Shown here: piece by piece, positions 20,137 to 31,829 of the stretch
Position numbering within the stretch: the stretch's first letter is position 1
Layout: the number at the start of each line of letters is the position of its first letter
Source of the DNA: Cladophialophora immunda
Taxonomy: Eukaryota; Ascomycota; Eurotiomycetes; Chaetothyriales; Herpotrichiellaceae
Assembly (NCBI RefSeq): GCF_000835495.1
Contig: NW_015622543.1
Coordinates: 124,001-188,000 of the forward strand
DNA length: 64,000 bases
Direction: 5' to 3'
Notes under the pieces: model-generated
Told to the model about the DNA's origin: nothing
Seen by the model: only the letters and a program-made list of their open reading frames with translations
Databases searched by the model: none
Translations under genes and position numbers: made by a program

Positions 20137-22426
20137 ATGGCCGCCACGAATGGTCATACTGTTCCCAAGATGACTTACCAACACCCCTTGGATCAGTTGA
20201 GCGCCGATGAGGTCAACGTTGCTCGGCAAGCGGTACTTGACGCCCGCAAGGCTGCTATCCTTTTCCGCAACATCTTCACTTTTGAGCCAGCAAAAGCCGA
20301 GCTAGTGAAGTTCCTCGCCGCCGAGCATGCTGGAGCCCTCTCCTCTGAGACTCCCCGACCTCCCCGCCAGGCCCGTGTACAGTATGACGTGATCTTTGAG
20401 GACCGACACCATGAGTACATGGAATCTATAATCGATATTGCCTCAGGCAAGGAAGTCGAGCATAGGCGGGTGCCTGCGACTTCCCAACAATCTCTGACAC
20501 TGGATGAATTTAGACAGTTCAACGAAGTGTGTGTGGAATCAGAGCTGTTCAAGAATGCCATCAAAGAGCTCAACCTGGACGAGAAATTCGAGGTTGCCAT
20601 TGACCCATGGCCTTACGGCGGTCCGGATGCCGGAGAGGTCGCCCCAAGGCAAGAGTGTTCCCCCTACTGCATTATCCAGGCCCTAACTTGTAATCCAGAT
20701 ACACTCAAGGCCTATGCTTCGCCAAACTACGAAATGGCAACCCCGATAGCAATCATTACGGGTTTCCTCTGCCTATCATTCCAGTGATGGATACCTACAA
20801 GAAGGAAATTGTTCGGATTGACCGTCTTGCCACTGGTGGCACCGAGGATGGGCTGAACTATGGCACAGCCGGCAAAAACATCCTCGAACATTGTAAACCG
20901 GCTGAATACGTCCCAGAGTTGCTGGATACCCCTCTTCGCAAGGACCTGAAGCCCTTGAACGTGATACAACCCGAAGGGCCGTCCTTCACCGTCAGTGATG
21001 ACTCTCTGATCGAATGGCAGAAATGGAGGTTCCGAGTTGGGTACGCAAGCCTCTTCGCTCACCGTACAATTCAATGCTGACTGAAAGGACGCAGATTCAC
21101 TCCTCGCGAGTGCGCTGTCCTTCACGATATTCACTACGATGGCCGGAGCGTGCTCTACCGCTTGAGTTTGTCCGAGATGACCGTTCCGTACGGCGATCCT
21201 CGACCGCCGTTCCAACGGAAGCAGGCCTTCGACTTTGGTGATGCTGGTGCAGGCAGAGCTGCAAACAACCTTGCACTTGGCTGCGACTGTCTCGGCGTCA
21301 TCAAATACATCGATGCAATGCTGGTTGACTCGGAGGGCAAACCCTCGGTGTCAAAGAACGTCGTGTGCATCCATGAACAAGATAATGGAATCGGTTGGAA
21401 ACACACCAACTTCAGAACCAACCGAGCAGTGGTGACGAGATTGAGAGAATTGGTCGTCCAGTTCATCATCACGCTGGCAAACTACGAGTACATCTTTGCC
21501 TTTAAATTTGATCAAGCTGGAGGGTGAGTGGGAGAATCTCCGTTGGATATCATTGAGTGCTTACATTCTATTTCAGCATCACAATCGAGACTCGAGCCAC
21601 TGGAATCGTCTCGGTGGTCAACATCGACCCTGGCAAGGTTAGCCCCTATGGCAACGTCGTTTCCCCGGGTGCCCTCGCCCAAAACCACCAGCATATTTTT
21701 GCCGTCCGAATTGACCCGGCCATCGATGGCCATTCCAATACCATTCTCACGGAAGAATCACTGCCTATTCCTATGAACCCCAAGACGAACCCCCATGGCA
21801 ACGGATACGAAATCGTTCGCAAGCCCGTCACCAAATCGACATCAATTCACGCCTCTCCTTTCACAAACCTGACCATCAAAATGACCAACCCCAACAAGGT
21901 CAACCCCGTCTCCCAACGGCCCGTCTCGTACAAGTTTATTCCCACTCCGTCCCAATTGATGCTCGCAGACCCAGAGTCCATTGCCGCCAAGCGCGCCGCT
22001 TACGCCCATCACCACGTGTGGGTCACCAAGTACCGAGACAATGAGCTTTTCGCAGCCGGGGAGTTCACAAACCAGTCACAGCTCGAGGTGGGCGGCGTGG
22101 CGGACATGGCTGCTCGCAACGACGATGTAGAGAACGAGGACGTGGTCGTCTGGAATGTCTTTGGCCTTACCCACAACCCCCGTGTGGAAGATTGGCCTGT
22201 GATGCCGGTGGAGATCCACCAGGTCCATCTTCGCCCAGCAGACTTCTTCGAGAGGAATCCTGCCATTGACGTACCCGGCAACAAGAACATTGCCAGCGTC
22301 GAGGTTGGAAGAGAGGCGAACGGTGAATGCTGTCATGTGAACGGCGATGGATCGGTACAGGCCGCTCCGACTTCGCACCTGCAAGGTACTGGAAGCACGC
22401 CTGTTGCGGCAGTCAATGGACATTAG
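20137..22426 (+). CDS. Copper amine oxidase (TPQ-containing)
   Basis: Exons 20137-20648, 20699-21040, 21095-21523 and 21577-22426 give 710 aa. Intron 1 (20649-20698) is GC-AG: exon AG, then GCAAGA, a CTAAC branch point and CCAG. Splicing it joins EVAPR to [20 protein letters not shown], the family consensus; without it the frame stops at 20787. Other signs: [30 protein letters not shown] with the catalytic base, the cofactor motif TLANYEY (Tyr becomes topaquinone), copper ligands in NHQHIF, and a far C-terminal His. The enzyme oxidises primary amines to aldehyde, ammonia and H2O2, often letting fungi use amines as nitrogen source. No clear C-terminal peroxisome signal (ends Val-Asn-Gly-His). 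Confidence 0.93.
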
Positions 22427-23166
22427 ATCATGATAGCATATAGAATGTAGCACGATTACGTCGCTGGTGTTTATAAGCTGCGAGGAGGAACCAGCATTTT
22501 AAATAGGTTTCACGGGGAAAAGGCACAGCATATTTGGTAGCACAATACAATTCGAACAGAGTACACATGAGTGCGTACTGCAAGAGATTTTCATCTCTAC
22601 AAAGGTCGGAATGACTGGATGAATCTAGTGAGAGGCTGTAATCGGAACGACATGTGAAGGGAGCGGGGGAGGGGGGTTTGAGGCACCTAGGCTAGTCTTT
22701 GGCAGATCACCGCGGAAATTTGTCCCACATGTGCTCAGCTGTCGCCTTTCTCGTACGATGTACCGAGTAGTACAGTGGCTATACTTTCGAGTTGTCCAGA
22801 CCGCTCTCTTGCCTCGACGGTGCAGCACTCCAGCTTGACGATCTTCAAGCCGCACCTCTTTGAGCCTTTACCGAGACCGCATGAAGATCGGCTCGGTCCG
22901 AGTCAGCATGGCCAGCTCAGCCTGGTGGCACAGTGGCGTCATCCAGTGAGATGCCTGCGGCGTCTTGGGTTTCCCCGCTGATTAATTCTCAAGGTATCAC
23001 TTCGAAAAGCGCAGAACCGTCGCCAACAGATTACTGCCTATGTCTTCCGCCAGTGAGGGCATGCTTCCTCGCTCTTTTATCTTTACATCCTATATCGCTA
23101 CCAAGTTACCTGCCATTGGCCTATCGATTATTACCACCAGCCAGACCAGGGCCGCCTCTGTTCTCG
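22427..23166. other. Intergenic between amine oxidase and WLM protease
   Basis: No supported gene. An upstream in-frame extension of the next gene (22933-23166) is open but lacks domain signal and is taken as leader. Confidence 0.55.
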
Positions 23167-24138
23167 ATGAAGATCCAATACCGAGATGAGAGCCTCGAGC
23201 TCGAGGACATCTCAGATGAAACCATCAGTGATCTGGCAACAAGATGCGCCGAGAGGATTGGTGCAGATGTCGAGCGAGTGTCCCTCTTTTTCCTCCCCAA
23301 ACCGGGCTTCGTCAAGCATCCTTTCTCCGACCGCAAGCTGAGCGAATTCCTCACGCCGACGACGCGAATAAAGCTAGTTGGGACGCCCAATACTGAGGTT
23401 AAGAAGATGGAAGACATGGGCGCGGCTACCCGAAGAGTGTCGCGCCCGAGCAGTTTCAAACCGGTCAAGGCAAACAAGACTCGCGACTGGAAAAAGATCC
23501 AGGACGAAACCACCTACACCTTCCACGCCATTGAACCTCTGCCCTATCTACCGAACCCAGAGAAGAGCAGACGGTATTTAGAGCGACTGGCGAACGACCC
23601 GGGAATCAAAGCGTCTATGCGCAAGCACAAGTTCAGCGTCGGGCTCCTCACCGAAATGAATCCCGCAGAACACACGACCCACGAGTCGAAGACGCTGGGC
23701 TTGAACCGCAACCGGGGCGAGGTGATTGAGCTGAGGCTGCGGACAGACGCATACGATGGATACCGAGATTACAAAGTGATCCGCAAAACCCTTTGCCACG
23801 AACTGTCGCACAACGTCTGGGGCGATCACGACCGGAACTTCTGGGATCTCACCAAAGAAATCGAGCGCGAGGTGGAGCGCAATGACACACTGCACGGCGG
23901 GCACCGACTGTCGAGCGAGGAGTTCTACAACCCCAACGACACGTACGAGGACGTAGAGCATGCTGACCACGGGGGTTGGACGGGTGGCAGCTATGTGCTA
24001 GGAGGGTCGAAGGACGGTGGTGGTGAGAGCGAGAGTGGTCTGAGCCGACGGGACATCCTGCTGCGAGCGACGCTGGGTCGGTTGCAGAAAGAAAAGGAGG
24101 CGAGAGAACGTCAAGACTCGTCTCCACCACCGTCTTAG
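23167..24138 (+). CDS. Ubiquitin-like plus WLM-domain metalloprotease (Wss1-related)
   Basis: ATG 23167 starts directly at a ubiquitin-like domain (MKIQYRDESLELEDISD; residues 1-80), so it is preferred over the longer open frame. The product is 323 aa. Residues about 115-260 are a WLM domain: LGLNRNRGEVIELRLRTD, then the metal site CHELSHNVWGDHDRNFW (HExxH plus a third ligand seven residues on). The tail is Gly/Ser/Glu-rich and charged. The order Ubl-WLM matches the fungal ubiquitin and WLM domain protein (S. pombe SPCC1442.07c type). The Wss1/Spartan superfamily cleaves DNA-crosslinked or SUMO/ubiquitin-marked proteins; activity here is inferred from the intact zinc site. Intronless. Confidence 0.85.
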   Translation: MKIQYRDESLELEDISDETISDLATRCAERIGADVERVSLFFLPKPGFVKHPFSDRKLSEFLTPTTRIKLVGTPNTEVKKMEDMGAATRRVSRPSSFKPVKANKTRDWKKIQDETTYTFHAIEPLPYLPNPEKSRRYLERLANDPGIKASMRKHKFSVGLLTEMNPAEHTTHESKTLGLNRNRGEVIELRLRTDAYDGYRDYKVIRKTLCHELSHNVWGDHDRNFWDLTKEIEREVERNDTLHGGHRLSSEEFYNPNDTYEDVEHADHGGWTGGSYVLGGSKDGGGESESGLSRRDILLRATLGRLQKEKEARERQDSSPPPS

Positions 24139-25401
24139 TGTTGGCTTTCACGTCTCCTTTTGCGACCGCAGGGCGTTGGGTGGTTTATGTTTCTTGGTGC
24201 TTGGGTGCCACGAAGAGTATCGTTTCTGTGCGCGGTTTGACAGTTGGAACACCACTGCTCTTAATTCCTGCCCCCGGCATTGTATTTTGTGTCTTGGGAC
24301 TCCAAAGCCTTTGTTCTCGTCCTCGTCCTCCGTTTTTCGGGCCCCGAATCGCTACGGGGACGGATCGGGGTGCAGGGCTACCCCAAATATCACTCGTGTC
24401 ACCAACCCGAATTCCGCGGCTTAGGGCCGTCTTAGGTGCTCGGGGCCAGTGGATTTGGGCTTAGAGGAGGCTCGCTGTTGGTCCTTAGATCGGACTAGTG
24501 AGCCAGGCGAAGTGAGCCAAGTCGTTTGGCGAGGACAAGGCTCACCTGTCTGATTCAGCCTTCTTTGCGACTATCGAGCCATCCGGCATAATGATGGAGC
24601 GATAGAGGAGCTAGCCGGCTCCAGAATCCGACTTCAGGGCGCATGAACTAGTCCATTAGGGCTGGAGGAGCTTGCGAAACCAATACGAGTACCTCGTACC
24701 CTGTAGCGAGTGCTCCGTAGTAGTGGTGAGGGAGGGAGGTTGGCAGGGATTGGCAGCTGATGGGAGTAGGTACTAGGTACTCGGTAGGGTGCCTGAGAAC
24801 CTTGGGTTCGCGATGTTGAATCGCACTCCGTGTTCCGGAGACTAGGTATACGAGTTACTGCGCATAGCCAGTCCTCGTGGAGAATGTACTTGTATGTATA
24901 CTCGTGTATGCCTCCGCTCCTGACCATCGTGCTGATTCCCAAATTGTTCTGCTCCTCGTTGCTGTCGCTGCCGCCGTCGTGGTCATCGTCGTCGCCTTGA
25001 AGGACTTGTCCCGTCGGAGCACGCCCCTGTAACTTTGACTGCTGCAAGGTTATCTCTCCCCCTCACCCAACCCTTCCAGGAACGAAGACGTCACTTCCGC
25101 TGGCCGTTTGAGCCGGGCAAGTGAATCAATCATACGGCTCGGTGAATAAATAAAGAGGAGCTCCTTCTGCTGCTCCAACCAGAGAAAGGTACTAGGTACG
25201 GTTGTCACCCCAGCATGCAGGTCCGCTTCCCGCTCCCGTGTGCGTGTTGAGTCAAAAAACTGTCCAACGCGAGGACCTGTCACAACATGTCAGACTCTTC
25301 ATCGCTTTCTACTTAATATTCCCTTCCCCGCCTCTTCTACTGTCTTGTTCCCCTTTCATCAAACAGAACCTAGTTTCGTTACTTGCAGGCATCGATACTG
25401 A
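24139..25401. other. Long intergenic / 5' region of PFK-2
   Basis: 1.26 kb without a supported gene. Between about 24690 and 25200 the motif GGTACTAGGTAC and related palindromes recur. Short minus-strand open frames here have no family signature. Confidence 0.5.
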
Positions 25402-27618
25402 ATGCCTCTCTTAGAAGGGTCGAGGCAGTCCTCGCCGACCCCGAGTGCGAATTCCCCAGACCCTGTCCCAGCGGCCATCTTCAACCGTCGCCTCAGCGAA
25501 CAATTTTCCGATCTCGCTCGAGTCGCCATCATGACGAACGCCTCTGCCTCTTCTCATGAGGGCGAATCCCTGAATCATGTCGCATATCACTCCAGTCTTA
25601 TGCCTCCTCCGAAAACCGCATTTGGCAGATCTGCATCCAACTTACCCACGCATAAGGTACCCACAAGCGCCCTGGGCAGAGCCCTAACCGACACTCCTGC
25701 TCCCAGTGCGCCCACAAGTCCTCAGATGTAAGCAGATTGATAGCTCCCATGTGCGATCGCAAGAGGCGCTGACTCGACCAGACATGCGCGAAACAGCTCC
25801 AACGCTTCGGGGTCCGCGACTCCCAAAATCCGCGCCACCACCCTCGATATTCCCGGTCTGACTCGATCCAAGGTCTCTCCGAATGGCCAAATATCAGAAA
25901 GAGATGTCGCAGCCAAGCTCATTATCATCATGGTTGGGCTACCTGCCAGAGGGAAGAGTTACATCGTCAAGAAGATTGCTCGGTATTTGAACTGGTTACA
26001 GCACCCAACCAGAATATTCAACGTGGGAGACCGTCGAAGAGTGGCCGCTGGAGTTGGTCCCCCCATACCCGATCGGACAACTGCTGCGCTGCGGGAATCG
26101 GTGCGTCGAATGAGCTCTACCACGCAGGGGCCCCAGGGCATCGTGGATCATGGTGAACTGCTCCCTCCGCCTGCTGTCGAGACTAAGATTCTCATTAATG
26201 GCGAAGTCACCTCGTCTCCCATAAGCCCGTTACAAATGGATGGCTCGACTAATTCCGATGGAGAGAGGAAAGACTCTATTCAGCTGTCCGCCCCAGAACC
26301 CATGGATCAGTCTGCGCAATTCTTTGACCCGAACAATACCAAGGCCAAGCAGTTGCGAGAACAGGTTGCCCATGCAGCTTTGGACGAGCTCTTGAAATAT
26401 GTCCTGGAAGACGGTGGATCTGTGGGAATCCTGGATGCCACGAATCATACCCGGGAGCGACGCTTGTCGTTGGTTAGACACATCCGGGAGCGCGACGAGA
26501 ACATCAATATCCTCTTTGTGGAGTCACGGTGTCAAGATCAGAACTTGCTGGAAGCCAATATGCGACTGAAACTGTCCGGTCCAGATTACAAAGGCAAGGA
26601 CCCGGTGGCGGCATTTAAGGATTTTCAGCAACGGGTGCAACAATATGAGAAGTCATACCAGAAGCTAGACGAGTTTGAAGAAGAGCACAACATGGCGTAT
26701 TGCTCCATGATCGACGTGGGGCGCAAGATGGTGACGCATCAAGTCAAGGGCTTCCTTTCCATTCAAACCGTCACCTACCTGATGAACTTCAATCTGGCCC
26801 CGCGACAAATCTGGATTACTAGACATGGCGAATCGATGGACAACGTCAATGGAAAGATCGGTGGTGACAGCTCTCTGAGTCCCAACGGGGTGAGATATGC
26901 TCAGGCACTTGCCAAATTTATTGGGATAGAGTGGAGGGCGTGGGAAGATTACCAGGCCGAAAAGCAGGCGAACACGCATTTCCCACCGCTTCCGGGCGAC
27001 ACCACACCACCGAATCCGGAATATACAGCGCAAACGCTCCAGGAGCGGAATTTCTGCGTGTGGACCAGCATGTTGAAACGGAGCATCGAGACGAGCCAGT
27101 ATTTCAACGACGAGGACTTCGATATCAAGCAGATGCGAATGCTGGACGAACTCAACGCCGGGTCAATGGAAGGCATGACCTACACGGAAATTCGAGACAA
27201 GTTCGCCCACGAGTATGAGCTTCGAAAACGAGACAAGCTCCACTACCGGTACCCGGGCCCTGGCGGCGAAGGATATCTGGACATAATCAACCGACTGGGA
27301 AAAGTCATCCTTGAGATAGAAAGAATGACGGACCACGTCTTAATCATCGGCCATCGAAGCATCTGTCGGGTTCTCCTGGCGTATTTCATGGGACTCAAGC
27401 AAGAGGACATCAGCGACCTGGATGTTCCGTTGGGGGTGGCATATATGCTCGAACCGGTAAGATCAAGTGTTTCGCTCGGAGTATACATTATACTGATGTG
27501 GAAACCGCAGAGACCATACGGCGTGGAATTCAAAGCATATCGATGGGATCCTGCCACGGATGAATTTCTTTATGAGCCAGACTACCGGATGAGGCGAGCT
27601 ATTGACCCACAAGCCTGA
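25402..27618 (+). CDS. 6-phosphofructo-2-kinase / fructose-2,6-bisphosphatase
   Basis: Exons 25402-25727, 25782-27456 and 27511-27618 give 702 aa. About 165 N-terminal residues are Ser/Pro-rich and probably regulatory. The kinase domain begins LIIIMVGLPARGKSYIVKKI (P-loop), followed by VGDRRR, GILDATNHTRERR and VESRCQD. The phosphatase domain has the phospho-histidine motif ITRHGESMDN, SMLKRSIETS, the acid motif DELNAGSMEGMTY and a second His in IIGHRSICRVLL. The catalytic His is kept, unlike in yeast Pfk26, so both activities are likely. The enzyme sets fructose-2,6-bisphosphate and thus glycolysis versus gluconeogenesis. The last intron (27457-27510, GTAAGA...GCAG) is 54 nt with no stop, so a retained form would add 18 residues. 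Confidence 0.93.
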
Positions 27619-29181
27619 TGTTTTGTTGCTCCTGTTGCGTTCCCAACTATGATACCCCCAGCCGCATTTGCCACGCCCACTCCAACTCTCCCGGATATCC
27701 TCTCATATATAATATATAGAACATACAGCACTGGGGTACATGGTGGGACGTAGACAGGGTGCTTTTCTCTTTTCCTGGATCATCGCACACCCAGATGATT
27801 GCTACGACTGGACTAATACTTGTTTTGGGATTTTGGCAGGCAAGATTGTTATTGGCAATCCCGACCGGACGTTATGACTCGCATCAATTCCTGGGTGGAC
27901 TGGTGAATAGGTTGTTAGGAAGGCGAGGCCATAAGGGACGGTGGATATATTAGGTCTTAGCGATGGCGTTGAGGAGAATGACTTGAGGACCTGTTTTTCG
28001 TGTACAGTGTCATCACATCTGCATTCGGCAGTCTGTTAGAACCAACATGGGCCGGGATGAAAAGAAGACGGGGGTATTTCTGGAAGCACAGAAGAGAGCC
28101 TAGTGGAGCAGACGAACGGATGCAACGGGTAATTACTGGGCAATGGGCACCAAGAGAGGAGCAGGTTGATGGACTTACTCGATCAAGGCATCCTAGTCCG
28201 CTACAGATGGTTCTCCCCTCTCTTGTCGTGTTGCTCGTGTCTCCGGGAAGACGGGACCAAGGGTCTCTGAACCATGCTGCAGCCCCAGGCGCCTTACCAA
28301 TGGGAATGGAACCTGTGTAGCCAAAGGTCCCCGTGTAGCGCCCTTGTGGTGCCCTTGGGCTGCTAGCGTCGTGGCCAGTTTTTCATCAGACGAGCATCGG
28401 GCCAGCCGTGGACGGTCAGTCCGCCGGTAGAAGTCCCAAAGGCGACGAACCCACTGTGCCAGAGCCAGTGCCAGTGCCCTGTACGAGTAGGATAGCAGTC
28501 TTGTAAGGCTCGGAGATAGACTCGCAATCAACCCATCATGGCTGATAAGAGCTTATGAAGGTGAGGAAAAAACTCTGTCTGCGTGTCTTGCCGTTGATCC
28601 GACCCACCATCCAATTCTCTCCCATCAGTTGCCGGAGAAAGGACGTGACACCGTGCCATATATTAAGACGCTCGCTGTCGAAGCTTGTCTCGGAAAGTCA
28701 ACACCATCCAGGCCAATTCGATTGACTTCCCTTCTCTTGCTCTTTTCTCCTTTTGACACCAGACGGGTTCCATGGTGACTTCTGTCGCCCGTATGAGACG
28801 CCGCCCATTTTCCACCACGTGTATCCTTCATCGGACCATGAGACTAATGGTCCAATAACACTGGGTGAGGAGGTGGCTGTCCGTGGATCGTCCACTAAGA
28901 CACCATTATACATTTTACGACCAGCTGTCCAAAGGAACAGACGTTGTCCTCTCGGGCAGCGTTGACTGAGCGCATCCGGCTTGTCTCGGGTGTGAAGGCT
29001 CACTCATCGTCCACCACAATCTCTGGATCCTGCAACATCGCCTGACTAAGTCGATACGGTCCTGCTGTGGCTCTTTGCAGAAGAGGGAAGATCAACTCGA
29101 GAACGTGAGGGGAGAACTACACAAAAAGTCATATCGTGTTGCGATCGTGGTGGTTTGGGGAGGGCCATTCCTCGCACAGTC
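27619..29181. other. Long intergenic, no gene seen
   Basis: 1.56 kb. Contains the 3' region of PFK-2 and promoter of the antiporter. Short open frames on both strands lack any motif or splice logic. Confidence 0.5.
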
Positions 29182-31033
29182 ATGCCGACCTTGTCCCTCT
29201 CCAACTTCAATATTGTGTGTGCCGTCCTCGGAGGATTCATCACCGTCTTTGGCCTTGTTAGTTACTTGTTCAAGGAGCGCTTCTATCTTTCCGAAGCACG
29301 TATGTCAAGAGACCCGCAGCTGGGCCAGCGGCTCCCTGCATTTGACCAAAGGCTGACATACACACAGTGATTTCTCTCGTGGCTGGCATCATCTTCTCTC
29401 CTAATGCCACCGACTTGATTAAACCTCTCGAGTACGCCGCGGGCTCCGAAGACAACCTCGATTATATCACCCTCTATTTCACCCGTCTCGTGCTAGGCGT
29501 TCAACTGGTGCTTGCCGGCGTCCAGCTACCGAGCAGGTACCTCTACACGGAATGGAAGCCTCTGGCATTGCTCCTCGGGCCCGGAATGTGTGGCATGTGG
29601 ATGTGTGCCAGTCTCCTTGTGTGGGCGATGGTCCCGCACCTGAGTTTCCTTCATGCCCTTGCCATCGGAGCATGTGTCACCCCGACCGATCCCGTGCTGT
29701 CCAACTCTATCGTCAAGGGCAAGTTTGCGGACAAGAACATTCCCAAACCATTACAGAAGATCATCATTGCAGAGTCAGGCGCCAACGACGGCCTGGGATA
29801 CCCCTTCTTATTCCTGGCGCTCTATTTGATTAAGTATACCGAACATGGAGGCGCAGGCCAACCCGGCGGAGCAGCTAAAGCTATGGGATACTGGTTCGGC
29901 GAGACGTGGGGATACACAATTTTGTTGAGCGTGGTTTATGGCGCTGTCGTGGGCTGGCTTGCAAAGGAACTCTTGCACTTTTCCGAGGAGAGGAAGTTTG
30001 TAGACCGCGAGAGTTTCCTTGTCTTTGCCATCACGCTTGCGCTCTTCATTACCGGCACTTGTGGGATGGTTGGTTCGGATGATGTCCTGGCTTGCTTTAT
30101 TGCTGGGAATGTGTTTACCTGGGACGACTGGTGAGTTTCTCACCCACAGAAACCCTCAAATTCCTTTCATTAAGTCTCAGCAGGTTCCGGCTCGAAACTC
30201 AAGACGACTCTCTTCAACCGACGATTGACATGTTACTTAACATCTCGGTCTTCCTCTGGTTCGGCGCCATCTGCCCCTGGGCATCATTTCGAGATAACCA
30301 TGTCATTCCGATCTATCGACTAATCCCATTAGGAATTTTGATTCTGCTCTTCCGCCGAGTCCCCGTTGTATTTGCCATGCACAAAAAGATCCACCAGATC
30401 GAGGAATTCCAGCAGGCTGCATTCGTGGGCTTCTTCGGCCCCATCGGGGTGTCGGCCATATTCTATCTCTATGTCAGCATTGATTTTCTACGGCAGGTCA
30501 CGGTTGACGGGAGGGTGCGTGAGGATGCAGTACGGCTCGAAGAAGTCATGAGGGTGGTGATTTGGTTTTTGGCTATCTGCAGTATTGTCGTTCACGGTCT
30601 TTCGATTCCCCTGGGCAAGTTGGGCTATCATCTTCCACGGACCATGTCTCAGGCTCTCAGCAGCGAGAGGGAGGACGACGAACCAGATATCCACATGGGA
30701 CCGTCGCCTCATCGCAGATCGACGAGTCAACTGCGGTATAGGAAAGGCAATGGCCACAGGGACAGGTCTCGCCGCCCAAGTCCCGCAGCTTTTATGATCG
30801 GGCAAGGAAATACGACAAGATCGACCACCATGGACCTGGAGAGTGCCCAGGAGCCCGCTCGACCGGTCCGCATTATTGAAGATACACCAAGCGGAGGGTC
30901 CCCCGTGATTGTGGCGACGACTTTGGGACAGCGAGCAGATGCCGGAGAGCGGGTTGAGAACGGCGGAAGAGAGCTAGCGGAGTCGAAGCCTGCTGGAGAA
31001 ATGAAAACAGGAGAGGAGGTGAAGCAGGACTGA
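29182..31033 (+). CDS. NHA1: Plasma-membrane Na+(K+)/H+ antiporter, NHA1/CPA1 type
   Basis: Exons 29182-29299, 29368-30130 and 30184-31033 give 576 aa. Residues 1 to about 440 hold the CPA exchanger core: ERFYLSEALISLVAGIIFSP, GACVTPTDPVLSNSIVKGKF with the transport-site Asp-Pro, IIAESGANDGLGYPFLF, SDDVLACFIAGNVFTWDDWF and LWFGAICPW. The motifs are those of fungal Nha1/Sod2, which exports Na+ and K+ for protons. The hydrophilic tail (about 440-576) is much shorter than that of yeast Nha1. The acceptor of intron 2 is a tandem CAGCAG: using the second gives Asp-Asp-Trp-Phe, the first would give Asp-Asp-Cys-Arg-Phe, both in frame. The second fits the family. Confidence 0.92.
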
Positions 31034-31829
31034 ATCAAAGAGCAAGGCCTGTTAAGACTATGATCTCCTGTGGCGTTCTGGAAAGGCGCTCCTTGTTGCA
31101 GTTTTGGAGGGCAACTGTACCAAATGAGGAAAATAGAACTGTCGGAATAGCCGTCCCAACATTCGTTGTCAAGGAGGGTGCTCAATAGAACTCGTTGCTT
31201 GCTCAAGGAGTCATTGGGCGGAAGAATGAGATGCCCACCTCCCGACTGCGCACCCCCCCTTTCCCCCCCTCCCACCTTGAAACTCCATCTCCACCTCCCT
31301 CCCCCCTTGCCGGGTGCTTGCAACCCGACCCTCAATGGTCGAGCCACACGCCTCACGCGCCCTGCTCTCATTTGATTGAAGAAACCAGGTCTGTGCATGT
31401 CACAACCAATCCTCCCTCCTTGTACCCCCCGCCCTGCAAGGAAGAAGACAGCACCAGAACCCAGTGGCCCCCTTACCGTTGTCCTCCTCCCCTCCCCCCC
31501 GGTTCTTGGTACCAACTGCCTGGCTAACTTCATACAAGGCGCAGTTTCTCACCGTATCCTCGTCTCCGACTCCTCTCTGCACTCTCAGAAACCAGGTCTT
31601 TTCATCGTTCCAAAACATTGCACTCTTCTTTGCAAGGGAAGAACGGGATTCACTGGCAGCTGTTCACCCCGAGTCGAGTGCGCCTTGGAAACCGATCCAG
31701 ATGCGTGGTGTTCGTGTTTGACATTCCACCTTGACCCGATTTTGTGCCTCTTTCTTTGATAAATAGGTCAATCTGCCTCGGTTTTGGCTGCGCAATCGTG
31801 TCCTACTCCTCTCTCACCATCGCATCCTC
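31034..31829. other. Intergenic, promoter of RNase H1
   Basis: No supported gene. Several C/CT runs (for example around 31250-31320) mark a pyrimidine-rich leader region. Confidence 0.55.

Noticed and set aside
22933..23166. N-terminal extension of the ubiquitin-like/WLM protease
   Set aside because: Open but without domain signal; the ubiquitin-like domain starts exactly at ATG 23167.
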